From: Mycoplasmopsis fermentans PG18
GTDB lineage: Bacteria; Bacillota_I; Bacilli_A; Mycoplasmatales; Metamycoplasmataceae
Direction: 5' to 3'
DNA length: 64,000 nucleotides
Assembly (NCBI RefSeq): GCF_000209735.1
Contig: NC_021002.1
Location: forward strand, 228,846-292,845
The notes under the pieces were generated by a model that saw nothing but the letters and a program-made list of their open reading frames with translations, made no database searches and was not told the origin of the DNA. A program made the position numbers and the translations under genes. This document shows, in pieces, positions 22,263 to 33,600 of this stretch; positions within the stretch are counted from its first letter, which is position 1, and the number at the start of each line of letters is the position of its first letter.

Positions 22263-24740
22263 TTAATATATGTCATCTGATAATACTTGAGTCATTGTCA
22301 AGTCAGTTTCAACTTTTTGATTACTATTATTTACTTTTTGAATAGCTTCTAATTCTTGAGTAAATGTTTTATCCAAATTTTTGTTATTTTTAATTTTATT
22401 AGGCTGGAAAGCAGCTATCATAATTGTCTTTTCTAATAAAGGATTCTCTAAATCATTTATTTGTGTTTCAATAGTTTTTTCTTGACTCAATTCATCAGTT
22501 ACTAATAAAGAATTATTTTCATTTTTATGGCCTTGCATTCATAATTTGAAATATTTTGAAGGTGTAATAATGTAGTGCTCTTCATCTACATCATAAATAT
22601 CACTAAAAACAAATTCTTTTTGACTTCTAATAATTTCTTGTGAAATGGCTTGGTCATTAATTTTACTTTTAATTTCAGGGTTAATTGTGTTATTTAAAAC
22701 TTCTTTTAAATCTCCAAATTCAACTTCTTTATTATTAGCAATCAAATAGATATAGTCAAACTCATTGTCTTCAACTAATTCTTTATCTTGAGTAACAAAA
22801 ATAATATTTATTTTACTTTGTTCACATAATTCAAAAGCAGCTCTTAAAAATTCAAATTTAAGTTTTGTATCTTTAATATCAGGATCATCAGCAATAATAA
22901 TTAGTTTTGGTTTCTTAATAATAGAAGAAATAAAGTTCATTTTTAGTTTGTTAATTTTTGAAATATTTTCATAAGGTCTAATTAAGCTCTTTGTATTGAT
23001 TGATGATTTTTCAAAAATTTCAATTAATCTGTCAAATTGGTCTAATTTGTGAAGAATTTTATTAGAAACTTTTTTAGCTAAAACTAAACTATTTTTAAGA
23101 ACAATAACATTATTAAATACAAAGTCAAACATTTCAAATTTTTCAATTATTTTCTTTAAATTAGCACTAAAATTTTTAATGTTTAATTTGTCTTTTTCAT
23201 TAATTGAACGATTAAAAATGCGTTTAAATCACAATGAAGTTTTTAACTTCATGATTTTTCTTTTTATTTTTGAATTAATCAAAGTCATAGTGTCATAACT
23301 GTTTAATAATTTTTGATTTGATTTTAGTGTGTTATAGAATTCTGATTGAATTTTGTTGAATTTTCAATTATGTTCACTTTGAGCATTAGTTAAAATTTCT
23401 TTTGCAACTTTGATAGATCTTTCAGGGACAGTATTGAAGTATGTTCCATATGATCTATTTTTAATAGACATTATTTGACTTTGAATTTGATCTTTTGAAT
23501 CTTTAATTAAGTCAAAATTGCTTTTTGATTTGATTTTATAACTTTCGACATTAAAGTAGAATTCTTCTTTAAGAATCTTTTTAATTTTTTTAATTGAAAA
23601 GTTTTTATTGCTGTAAGTTAAATTTCCTAAACTATTGCTAATAAATAATTTGATGGTGGTATCTAGTGTTCTTCTCATTTCATCAAGTTCATCAATTTTT
23701 AAATATTTAAAATATTTTTTATATTTTTTAAGTAACTTGTGAGCAAACATTTTAACAAAATATCTTTTGTTTAAAATTTGTCTTTGTGAGCTTTCTTTAG
23801 CAAAAAAAGTTGATTTATACAAATCAATTTCGGCACTTCTTTTATATCTAAAAGCAAAGTATTTAATTTTTTGATCTGAGTTGTGACAAATTTCTTTTGC
23901 TATTTCATCTAAAGCACAAATATCATGTTTTAAGTCTCTAATTTTTAAGTTGTCTTCCACTCTTTTTTTAGAAGTTTTTCTCATTTTGGTTAAGTAGTAA
24001 AGTCTCTTTTTTAAGTGATTTATTTGTTCATCACCCAAGTAGTCAATATTTGATTTAGATGCATTATAAAAGAATTCAAATTTATTAAATACTTGAGAAA
24101 ACAAGTCTAATATTAAAGTAATTTGTTCACCAAAAAATAAGTCTTGGTAGCTTTCAATTTCTTTAAATCTTGTTTGTAATTCATCAAAGTTATATTCAGC
24201 AATATTTTTTGTTGTTTTATTTAAAAAACTATTGAAGTTTCTTTCAAAATCACGAAAAATCGCCATTAATGAGTTAGCTTGTTCTACTAAAATATTCAAA
24301 ATAACATGACGAACAGGATAATAGTATTTATTAACTGTCTTATTTAATTGGTTAATACGTTCCTTGTTTTCACCGTAATTTTTTTTAAGTTCTTCATATT
24401 TGTAAACTAAAGGATATTGTAAATTTTGTTCTTCTTTTTCAGCCATATTGAAAAAGTTAATTTCACTAAAAGCATTATTATTTTTATTGAATTCAATGTT
24501 TCAATAATTTGTTCCTGAACCTTTTTTATTATTCTTAGAAAAGAAAGATAAAATGTTCAAATTGTTATTGAAAATTGTATTGTAAAAATTGGAACCAATT
24601 AGGTTTCTGTTTTTATCAGTAACTAAAATTGCAGTTTTAAGTTGATCGTAAATCTCAATTTTTTGTAAATCTACATAATCATCTTCAAAATTTAGATTCT
24701 TAAAACAATTTTCAATTCCAAATATTTTATTTTTCTTCAT
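22263..24740 (-). CDS. Large cytosolic protein with degenerate ABC-ATPase-like C-terminal region
   Basis: 825 residues in one frame through several TGA-Trp codons; ATG 24738-24740. Roughly residues 60-560 are charged, helical and coiled-coil-like, without hydrophobic segments. From about residue 535 the sequence follows the tail half of an ABC ATPase: PKLIIIADDPDIKDTKL resembles a Walker B/D-loop but lacks the usual DEP, then NIIFVTQDKELVEDNEFDYIYLI replaces the H-loop (Gln where His is expected) and EVEFGDLKEVLNN the region after it. The N-terminal KKGSGTNYW may be a ruined Walker A, so ATP hydrolysis looks unlikely. Inference: derived from an Opp-type ATPase with a large insertion. Function unknown. 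Confidence 0.7.
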
Positions 24741-24789
24741 ATTAATAAAAAGTATATTAAAAAAATGACATTTTTATAGCAAAATATTA

Positions 24790-24795
24790 TATAAT
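24790..24795 (+). promoter_or_regulatory. tmRNA promoter -10 box
   Basis: TATAAT ending 11 bases before the tmRNA 5' end; an AT-rich region lies upstream with no clear -35. Confidence 0.55.
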
Positions 24796-24806
24796 ATTTT
24801 TTGCAT

Positions 24807-25184
24807 GGGGGTGTAATGGCTTCGACATGCATTGGGTGATACTAATATCAGTAGTTTGGCAGACTATAATGCATCTAGGCTTTATAATCGCAGAAGATAA
24901 AAAAGCAGAAGAAGTTAATATTTCTTCACTTATGATTGCACAAAAAATGCAATCACAATCAAACCTTGCTTTCGCTTAGTTAAAAGTGACAAGTGGTTTT
25001 AAAGTTGACATTTTCCTATATATTTTAAAATCGGCTTTTAAGGAGAACAGGAGTCTGAAAGGGTTCCAAAAATCTATATTGTTTGCATTTCGGTAGTATA
25101 GATTAATTAGAAATGATAAACTGTAAAAAGTATTGGTATTGACTTGGTGTGTGGACTCGGGTTCAACTCCCGACATCTCCACCA
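24807..25184 (+). ncRNA. ssrA: Transfer-messenger RNA
   Basis: 378 nt. The 5' end GGGGGTGTAATGGCTTCGACA and the 3' end with TTCAACTCCCGACATCTCC-ACCA form the tRNA-Ala-like acceptor (GGGGGTG with CATCTCC, G-U pairs included). The tag frame reads AEDKKAEE at its start (from about 24890) and ends NLAFA before TAG at 24977-24979, about 29 residues, long as is usual for mycoplasmas. The exact resume codon (GCA or a neighbour) is inferred. tmRNA rescues stalled ribosomes and marks the product for degradation. Confidence 0.95.
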
Positions 25185-25312
25185 TATGCTGGCTGAGCCA
25201 GCTTTTATTTTTTTAAATTAAGCTGTTTTATAGGCTTATTAGTCAAAATAATAAATAAAAAATATGTTAAAAATTTTTAATAAAAAATTTATAATTTATT
25301 TAAAGGAGGCTT

Positions 25313-26689
25313 ATGGAAGGAATATCAGAAGAATTATTAAAAGGCAAAAGTAATGTTATGTCTTTAGGCAAATTGAACAATATAATTAAAGACAATTTAA
25401 AAAACAACTTTTGACAAACTTATTGAATAAAAGCTTCTATTTCTAAATTAAGTATTAAAAATCATGCTTACTTAAATATTGTTGATGGCGAATATTCATC
25501 TAATGCTGCAATATGAGCAAGCAAGATTCCGAATATTGGAATTGATATAACAAGTAACAATAAAGATCTTTATAGTCATGCTTATTTTATGAATGTTAGC
25601 ATATCGCCATATTCTTTAAATAATTCAGTTTCTTATTCAATTGAACAAATTATTGATTTAGATACTTATTCAAAAGAGAAAATTGAAAAAGAAAAATTAA
25701 AGAAACTTTATTTATCAAAAGGTTATTTTGATCCTAATAGAAAGAGACCAATTCCAAAATACTGTGAATATATTGCGGTTATTGCTGCAGAAAGTGGTCA
25801 AGCAGTTCGAGATGTTTATACAACTGTTTTATCAAGATTTCCAATTGCAAATTTAAAATTATTTAATTCATCAGTTCAAGGCCAACAAGCCTTAATTGAT
25901 ATACCGAAGCAAATTGCAAATGCTAATAAAGAAAACTTTGATGTTATTATTATTGCTCGTGGTGGTGGAAGTACAGTTGATTTAGAAATCTTTAACCAAG
26001 AAGCAATTGTTAATGCTATTGTTGAAAGTAAAATTCCAATTGTTACAGCTATTGGTCATACAGATGATATTAGTTTTAGTGATTTAATAGCAGATGCTTA
26101 TGGTAATACTCCAACAGGAGCAGCAAAATTAGTTGTGCCTGATAAGGAAGAAATTCTAAGTTTATTAAGAAACTATCGAGCAAGAAATCAAAATTATATT
26201 AACAAAATGCTTTTGGATAGTCAAAATAAATTAAAAAAATTGGCTCAAAAAATTTATGAATTTAAACCAGAGTTAATAATTGAACAATATGAAAATAAAG
26301 TTAATAAATTTAAAGAATTTATAAAAAATCATAAAATTCTTTTATTACAAAAGTTAGAAACTAAAATTAAAGAATTTAAATAATTAGTTAAAAGCAGCAA
26401 AGAATTATTCTTACAAAAAATACAAGCAAAATTTGAAATGGCTAAAACGAGATTCAAGAATCAAGCCTTGCATTGTTTCAATAATCAATTAGCAACTTTT
26501 TCAATAGTAAAAGAAAAAGTTATTCAACGTAATCCATTAAAAATATTAGAAAAAGGTTTTGCAAAAGTTACAAATGAAAACAACCAAATAATTAAAACAA
26601 TAAAACAAGTTAAAGTTGATAAAAAACTTTACATTGAATTAAAAGATGGTATAGCTGAAGTAGTTGTACAAAAAGTTAATAAAAAATAA
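25313..26689 (+). pseudogene. xseA: Exonuclease VII large subunit, interrupted by an in-frame TAA
   Basis: The frame starts MEGISEELLKGK at 25313 (AAGGAGGC upstream), with an OB-fold N-terminus (WIKASISKLSIKNHAYLNIVD) and the catalytic core VIAAESGQAVRDVYTTVLSRFP, VIIIARGGGSTVDLEIFNQE, PIVTAIGHTDDISFSDLIAD and NTPTGAA. TAA at 26381-26383 ends it within the C-terminal coiled coil. The same frame resumes at once (LVKSSKELFLQ) and runs to the expected end (NPLKILEKGFAKVTNENN) at 26689. Intact length would be 458 residues, typical of XseA. A 356-residue product with the full core may still be made, so activity is uncertain. xseB follows. Confidence 0.85.
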
Positions 26690-26698
26690 GGAGAAATT

Positions 26699-26887
26699 AT
26701 GTCAGAAAAATTAAAATTTAATCAAATCATGAATCAAATAGATGAAATTAGCAACAAACTCGGATCAAACATTGATTTAGAGGATTCCATTAATTTATAC
26801 AAACAAGCTGAAAAATTAATAGAAGAAGCTGAAACAAAACTAGTTGAAGTTAGAAAAATCGTTGCTAAAGAATCTATAAAACAATAA
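26699..26887 (+). CDS. xseB: Exonuclease VII small subunit
   Basis: 62 residues, starting nine bases after xseA with AGGAGA. The helical sequence (KFNQIMNQIDEISNKLGSNIDLEDSINLYKQAEKLIEEAETKL) matches XseB, which wraps around the long XseA coiled coil. Since the xseA stop falls in that coiled coil, the partner site may be disturbed. The gene itself looks intact. Confidence 0.9.
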   Translation: MSEKLKFNQIMNQIDEISNKLGSNIDLEDSINLYKQAEKLIEEAETKLVEVRKIVAKESIKQ

Positions 26888-27061
26888 TATTAGTCAAATT
26901 GAGTTCTTTTTTAGGACTTATTTTTTTAACTTTTTAGAGCTAATTTTTTAACCATTTTTTATTTAAAAAATAGTTATTTTTTAATATTAAAAATTATTTT
27001 AATTATTTACTTATTTATAACTATTCGTTTATATATAATAAATAAATATCAGGAGGGAAAA

Positions 27062-30000
27062 ATGAAACAAATTTTTGCAAACGATACAAACTCTATTAAA
27101 AGAATTGATGTTCAAAAAATGTATGCATCAAAACATAAAAAATTAGTTAATAACCTTTTAGATATTAAAAGTAAAGGCGATAATGCGACATTTTTTAAGA
27201 CTTCAAATTTATCTTTAGATCTTAAAAAACTTATTGGAATTAAAAACTTAAGAGAAATTTTAAACAATGTTGAATTTAAAATTGCACTCAAAAATTCTTT
27301 TGATTCTAAAAAACTAAATGAATTAAAAAACATTAATACAGTTAGTCAATTTGAAGTCTGAACTAAAGAAAATGATGTTCAAATTACACCAAAAATGGCA
27401 GAAAACTTGGCAAAAGATTCTATTAAATGACTTAATGTTTATAAACATAGAATATTAGATGCTAATGGCAACTTTATTAAAACTTGAAAAAGCAATGCCA
27501 AAAGAGTTGAAGAAATTTATTCAGAAACAAATATTTGACCTTTATTTATTGGGACTTATTTTGTTAAATATAGAAAAGATGAGGTTTGTTTATATGCACC
27601 TTATATTTTAAAGGCTGTAAAAATTACAATTAGCAATCAATCAGTTTTCTTAGAAAATGCTGATCAAAACATCATTATTAATGAAAAAGTTAAATATTTA
27701 CTTGAACAACACAGTCAATTTAATTTACCTATTTTAGTTGACGGCGAAGAAGTTACTTTGACTGAAGCATTAAACAGTATTAAAAATATAGACAGTAAAT
27801 ATTTGAACAATTTAGATTATAAAGAAACTATATTCCAAGAACCATTTGCTGAATATTCTAAAGTCCAATTAGAAAATAATGGTTGTGTCGAACTATTTCC
27901 CGGAACTGTATTAATTGAAGCAAATCCAGGCGGTACTAAATTGCGTGAAGCAATGATTAATTTAATTTTAAATAACAAAATAGACAACTTGATTGAAATA
28001 GATGACTTAAAAGATTATACTAAAACAGCTTATGAAAAAGCATTAGGCAAAGGCAATATTGCACGTGTAACACCATCAGATTTTAGTCAAGAAAAAGCAA
28101 TTATAGGAACACTAAATAATTCAGCAATTATTATTGGTCCTCCTGGTACAGGAAAGAGTCAAACTATTGCAAATATCTTAGTTAACATTGCGAAAGAAAA
28201 CAAAAAAGCTTTATTTATTTCTCAAAAGAAAGTAGCTTTAGATGTTGTTTTAAAACGTCTTGGAAAATATCAAAATATGATGTTTCAATTCTCTGAAACA
28301 GCTAAAGTAAATCAAAGTGAAAAAGAATACTTTTATAAACCAATTATTGAGTATTTTAAAGAAATTAATGAAGTCCAAGAAAACCATGATATTTCTAAAT
28401 ATAATTCAAGCTTTTTCTCTAAAGGAGAGTTCAAATATTTAGATGCAAAAAGTGAAATTGGTGAAATATTTTCAAAAGACTTAAACTGTTATTTTAACCT
28501 AAAAAATAAGGGAAAAATTGAACAAAATATACCAAAATTTATTCAATTTTATAAGTTATATAATGAACTATTTTCTAAGAATAAATTTTTAAAAATATTC
28601 AACAATTATAAAACACTTTCAAAACGCGAAATAGCCTATAAAACAGGTTATTTGAAAAAATATGCAACTATTTTTACTAAATTACCAGCAGAGTTTAAAA
28701 GACTATGAAATGTATCGAAAAAAATCATTAAATTCTACAATAAAAATTTAAGTAGATATGACATCAATGATCTTGTACAAATGTCAAACTTTATTAGACT
28801 TAATTCATTTATTGAATTTGATAAAAATGAAAAGGATTACAACAAATTTTTAGAAACTAAAAAGTCAGATAATACCACACCTGAACTATTAGAAATGATT
28901 TATGAAAATAATGCTTTTGAAGCTAAAAAACGTTTAGATGACTATCGTCAAAAAAGTGAAGCACAACGTCAAAAATTAAACAAATTTTTTGGACGTTTAG
29001 AACGTAAAATTACACCTCCTTATATTATTAGTTCATTGTTTAAAGATATCATTAAAAATGTATACAACATTTATGTTGGTACACCTGAAATTTTAGGTAA
29101 CTTTATTGATTTTGAAAATGACCATTATGATTATGTAATCTTCGATGAGGCTAGTCAGATTTACATTGAAAAAGCCATTCCTTTTATTTCAATAGCTGAC
29201 AAAGTTATTGTTGCTGGCGATAATCAACAAATGCAGCCAAGTAACTGATTTAATACTCGTGATGAAAATGAAGATGAATATAGTGAAGAAGAAATTACCT
29301 CATTATTAGATTGAGCAATTCATAATCACTTGCCTAAATATTTACTTGAAATGAATTACCGTTCAAATGCTAGTGAGCTTGTTTTATTTTCTTCAAAAGA
29401 ATTCTATGAATCAGGCCTTAAAGGTTTGGATAACTATCCAAGAAAAGAAAAAACTAGTGTTGAAGTTATTGATGTTGATGGTCAATGAGTTGACAATAAA
29501 AATGAAGTTGAATGTGAAAAAATGATCCAAGTTTGTGAAAAGAATATCAAAAAATACAACTCAATTATTCTTCTAGCATTCAATAGAAAACAACAAGATT
29601 ACATTCGTGAACAAATTGCCTTAAATAGTCCAAAAATCTTTGCTGAATTAGAAGACAAAGTTATCTTAAGAAACATTGAAAACATCCAAGGCGATGAAGC
29701 AGAATTAGTTATTGCTTCAGTAGGTTATACTGGTAAAACTGCTTTACATTCAACTTACATTGGTTCTAAAAAAGGTCGAAATGCTTTAAATGTTGCTATT
29801 ACTAGAGCTAAAGATAAAATGATAATTATTAAAAGTATCAAAACTAGTGAAGTTGATGCTAAGAGTGAAAACTTGATGACATTTAAACGTTGATTAAACT
29901 ACATTCAATTAAATGAAAACAGACAAAAAGAATACGCAAATGTAGTAGCAGGCTTAATTTTTAATGATAAAAGCCAATTTATGTATGAGTTAGAAAAATG

Positions 30001-30289
30001 AATTAAAGAACAAAACTTTTCAAATGAAATCAAAGTTGTCCAAGATTACTGTGTAGGTTCTTATAACATTGATTTAGCAATTTTGGATAATAAAAGCCAA
30101 TTTGTAGTTGGCTTAAATGTAGATAGTTCAAGTGATGACATTGAAATTGATGATTTCATTGAAAAAAGAATAAAAACTGATTTTATGTCAGTTAAAGGAT
30201 ACCCAATTTATCGTGTTTCTAACTTTAGATTTGCAGAAAATCAGCCTTCAATTTATCGCTTTTTAAACACTTTAATTAGTAAAGCTTAA
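27062..30289 (+). CDS. Superfamily 1 (Upf1/DNA2-type) helicase with C-terminal nuclease-like domain
   Basis: 1,075 residues; ATG 27062 after CAGGAGGG, TATAATA box upstream. Helicase motifs in order: IIIGPPGTGKSQT (I, near residue 357), DYVIFDEASQI (II, near 695), VIVAGDNQQMQPSNW (III), LLEMNYRSN (IV), NIQGDEAELVIASVG (V) and NALNVAITRAKDKMII (VI). The last ~150 residues (VQDYCVGSYNIDLAILDNKSQFVVGLNVDSS) look like a Vsr/PD-(D/E)XK-type fold often fused to such helicases; I cannot confirm all catalytic residues. A 230-residue N-terminal region is unassigned. Related proteins are common single genes in mycoplasmas; a nucleic-acid role is inferred. Confidence 0.85.
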
Positions 30290-30300
30290 TTATTAAATTA

Positions 30301-30331
30301 CTAGAGTTTTATAGTGCTCTAGTTTTTTTAA
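30301..30331 (+). terminator. Terminator of the SF1 helicase gene
   Basis: CTAGAG and CTCTAG form a stem around TTTTATAGTG, followed by seven T. Confidence 0.8.
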
Positions 30332-30451
30332 TTTGCAATTTTAAAAAGTGAAATTTAGGCCTTAAAAAATATCTTTATGTATATTTTTTGCTTGTCTTAT
30401 TACCTTTTTAATATATACTTTTATTATTGTTATAATAATAAGGGACAGAAA

Positions 30452-30553
30452 ATGAAAAAATTTGTTGCTAATTTTGTATTAAACAATTGAGGAGGATTAT
30501 CATCAAATCCTGCTTTTAGTAACAAATATGTCGAGTTCATTTATCAAAAGTAA
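30452..30553 (+). CDS. Mini-gene encoding a 33-residue peptide
   Basis: ATG 30452, peptide starting MKKFVANFVLNNWGG and ending KYVEFIYQK; one TGA is read as Trp. A TATAAT box is near 30431 and a terminator hairpin starts ten bases after the stop, so it looks like an independent short transcription unit. The ribosome-binding site is weak (AGGGACAG). It could be a small protein, or the transcript could be a small RNA with a chance frame. No family recognised. Confidence 0.45.
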
Positions 30554-30562
30554 TTAATGCTT

Positions 30563-30589
30563 AAATGTGCTCAAAAAAGGCACATTTTT
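30563..30589 (+). terminator. Terminator of the mini-gene
   Basis: AAATGTGC pairs with GCACATTT and a T-run overlaps the right arm; it lies between the 30452 mini-gene and the PDxFFG gene. Confidence 0.75.
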
Positions 30590-30632
30590 GTTTGCTTTCT
30601 AAATAACAATGCAATATCAACGAAAGGAAAAT

Positions 30633-33600
30633 ATGAAAAAACCAAAATTCAATTTTCGTACTCATGTTTGACCTAAATATGTAATTTCTGCAGGTGTGCT
30701 TGCTGCAGCAACTGCAATTACATTAGGTTCACTTTATGGATGTGCGAAAAATTCAGATGAAAAACTTGGCAAGGCACATACGGGTAATCCTAAAGACTTT
30801 AAGAATTATTTTGTTAGTGTTGATAAAGCTGAAAGTAATTTTGTGACAACAGACAAAAGTAAAAAAGTTGCAAAATTTGACTTTGCTAAAAATCAAGTTA
30901 TTAAAGAAAATGGTCAAGCTATTAGTGTTGACGAATTTTTAGATCAATATTATCGTGAACATCATAATCTACCATTTTTAAACATTAAATATGGTTCATT
31001 TAATTTTTACAATGAATATATTGAAGCAGTTAGTCCATTAGAATTTCAAAAATTTACTAACTGATTTATGACCAATGTTTCTTGAGGCCCAGAAATTATT
31101 ACTCTTAAATCATTCTCAATTGTTAAGGGTGTTGAAATGCATGGAAATAGCATTACTTTAGGTGCTCACTCAAGTAAAAATAAAGAGTTAACTACTATTA
31201 AATTCTACCCAGATGCTTTCTTTGGAACACTACCAATTTACTCAGAATTAAGTGGAGCTGGTAATGCTCAAGATTCTTTAGTTTATAAAGTAAACCAAAA
31301 ACTTTTAACATCAGAACAGTTAAAAGATTTTTTGGCTAACATTTCAAATTACAATGCAATTAGTAATTATTCAAAAACAACTTTAGACAATTATGGTTTT
31401 AGAAATCTTCTTGATTATAGAACATTAATTAATCAAAAAGTTTGAGTTATTGAAGGTAATTGAAAAGAACAATTAAAACAATACACCTTAGATAATATTG
31501 AATTAAGCAGATTAATGTGAGCTAATCCATATTTAACTTTAATTCAAGGAAAAGATGAAGAAACTGCTAGAAAGAATTTACTAATTGCTTTAGAAAAATA
31601 CAAAAATACAGATGAATTTAACATTATTAAAAACATTGCTCAAAATGTTAAATTAGTCAAAAACTATTACTAATATTCATAAAGGTTCCAACCCTATTGC
31701 TAAAAATGCAAATATTATGGATAGTTACTTAAATATTACTTTTGAAGATGGAACAAGTTTTGATGTTTTTAATAATTTTGAAGATATTACTCATAAAAAT
31801 CCTAAAAATGAATGAGTTAAAAATGATAAAGTTGTAAATATTGCTCGTGGTTACAATGAATCACTTGAAAGAATTAACTTATTAAAAGAAGAATTTATAA
31901 ACAATATTAGAAAAATTGCAAACAAAAATGTTAGCGAAGAAGAAATTAATAATTATGTTAAAGCGGTTATTGCAATTCAACCAACTATTCAAGAAATTAC
32001 TAAATTAAATGAAACTAAAGCTCAATTAGATGAAGAATTTCAAGAACAAGAAAACTTTAAAGCTCAAGTTGCAAAATTTGAAGAAGAAATTACTGATAAA
32101 CAAAATAAAGTAGTTCAAAAAGAAACTAAGCTTAGTGAAGTTAAACAAAAAATAAATCAAAAGAATAATGAAATTAAAGATTTAGAAGAACAACTAAAAA
32201 GTGATCCTTCAAATCAAGACTTAAAAGATAAACTAGCAAAAACTAAAGAACAACAAGAAAAACTTGTTAAAGAAAGAAATGAATTATTTAAAGAAATTAA
32301 TAACTTTAAAAACAATATTAATGCAACAAAAAAACAATTACAAAATGTAAAAAACAAGCTTTGAAAATTTATAACTCAAAAAGCTAAAGAAGACAAACTT
32401 AAAGAAACAAAAGAAACTATTGATGCTAAGGTTAAATCAACTACTGAAGAAATAGAAAAAGATTCAAAAATTGAAAAGAATCAAACACCTGAAGCCTTAA
32501 ACGCTTTAAGAAGTTTAGCACAATTAATTCATGATTTTTATGAAGAAAAAGATGTTAAATTACATAAACAATTAGATGAAAGCACAGAAGATTTAGTTGC
32601 TCCAGCAGGCAAAAATATTTATACATACAAAAAAGAATTAGCAAATAAATTTGACCTAATTCATTTTGAATATAATGAAAAAATCAAAAAAATTACAACT
32701 CCTTATTTTGATGGAAAAGCCTATGAAACAGTAAAATTTGTTCCTTACTCATATTACACAACTGATATTGCATACTTACCAAACCAACTAATAGCTATTG
32801 ACTCATTAGTTGATATTTCACGTCTTCAACAAATTAATTGAAGAAACTTTTATAACTTAGATGGTTACATTCGCAGCAAAAATATTGATGAAATTAGTAA
32901 CAATGATGGCTTTTATGTTTATACAAAAAATGTTTCATCACTTGAAGAAGATTTCAACAAAAATAACCCAGATTTAAAATACAAAATAGAATATTCAAAA
33001 ACTATTAAAAATAGAAAAGAATTACAAAACAAACAAAAACAATTAATGGCTTGAAATACTGAATTTACTGAATTGATTTCAAAAAGAATTAAAGGTTTAT
33101 TTACACCATTTATAACTAAAAATGAAACTCTTCCAGAAAACTATTTAATTTTAGGAAATCATGGTGATTACCCTCTTACTAAATTTAACATCATAGAAAA
33201 ATTTGATCAATATGATTCAAAAAATATACTTGAATACATTGATATTGTTTACAATGGATTATCAACAGCAACCAATCCTCATCATAAAGAAGGCTACAAA
33301 AAATATTACACTAGAATTGAAGAAAAAATTAAAGCTGGAGATGCTACAGCTTTTAATCTTTATTCACAACTTAAAGCATTGCAAGTTAAACGTTTTGAGA
33401 TTATAGAAAAGCAAAATGATCCTAAAGAAGACAAAACTTTATTGCAAGCTCAATTGCTATCAATCACTTATCAATTTGACCAATTGAAAAAATAATGAGA
33501 AGAAACTTACAATAAAGTAGCAAACAAATCTTGATATATAAGTACAAATCAACTTATTTTGTTATGTAAACTCGATTTAAATCTTCAAACTGCGAAAAAA

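Noticed and set aside
24976-25185. Minus-strand frame across the tmRNA
   Set aside because: It covers the structural tmRNA 3' half; the RNA features explain the sequence fully.
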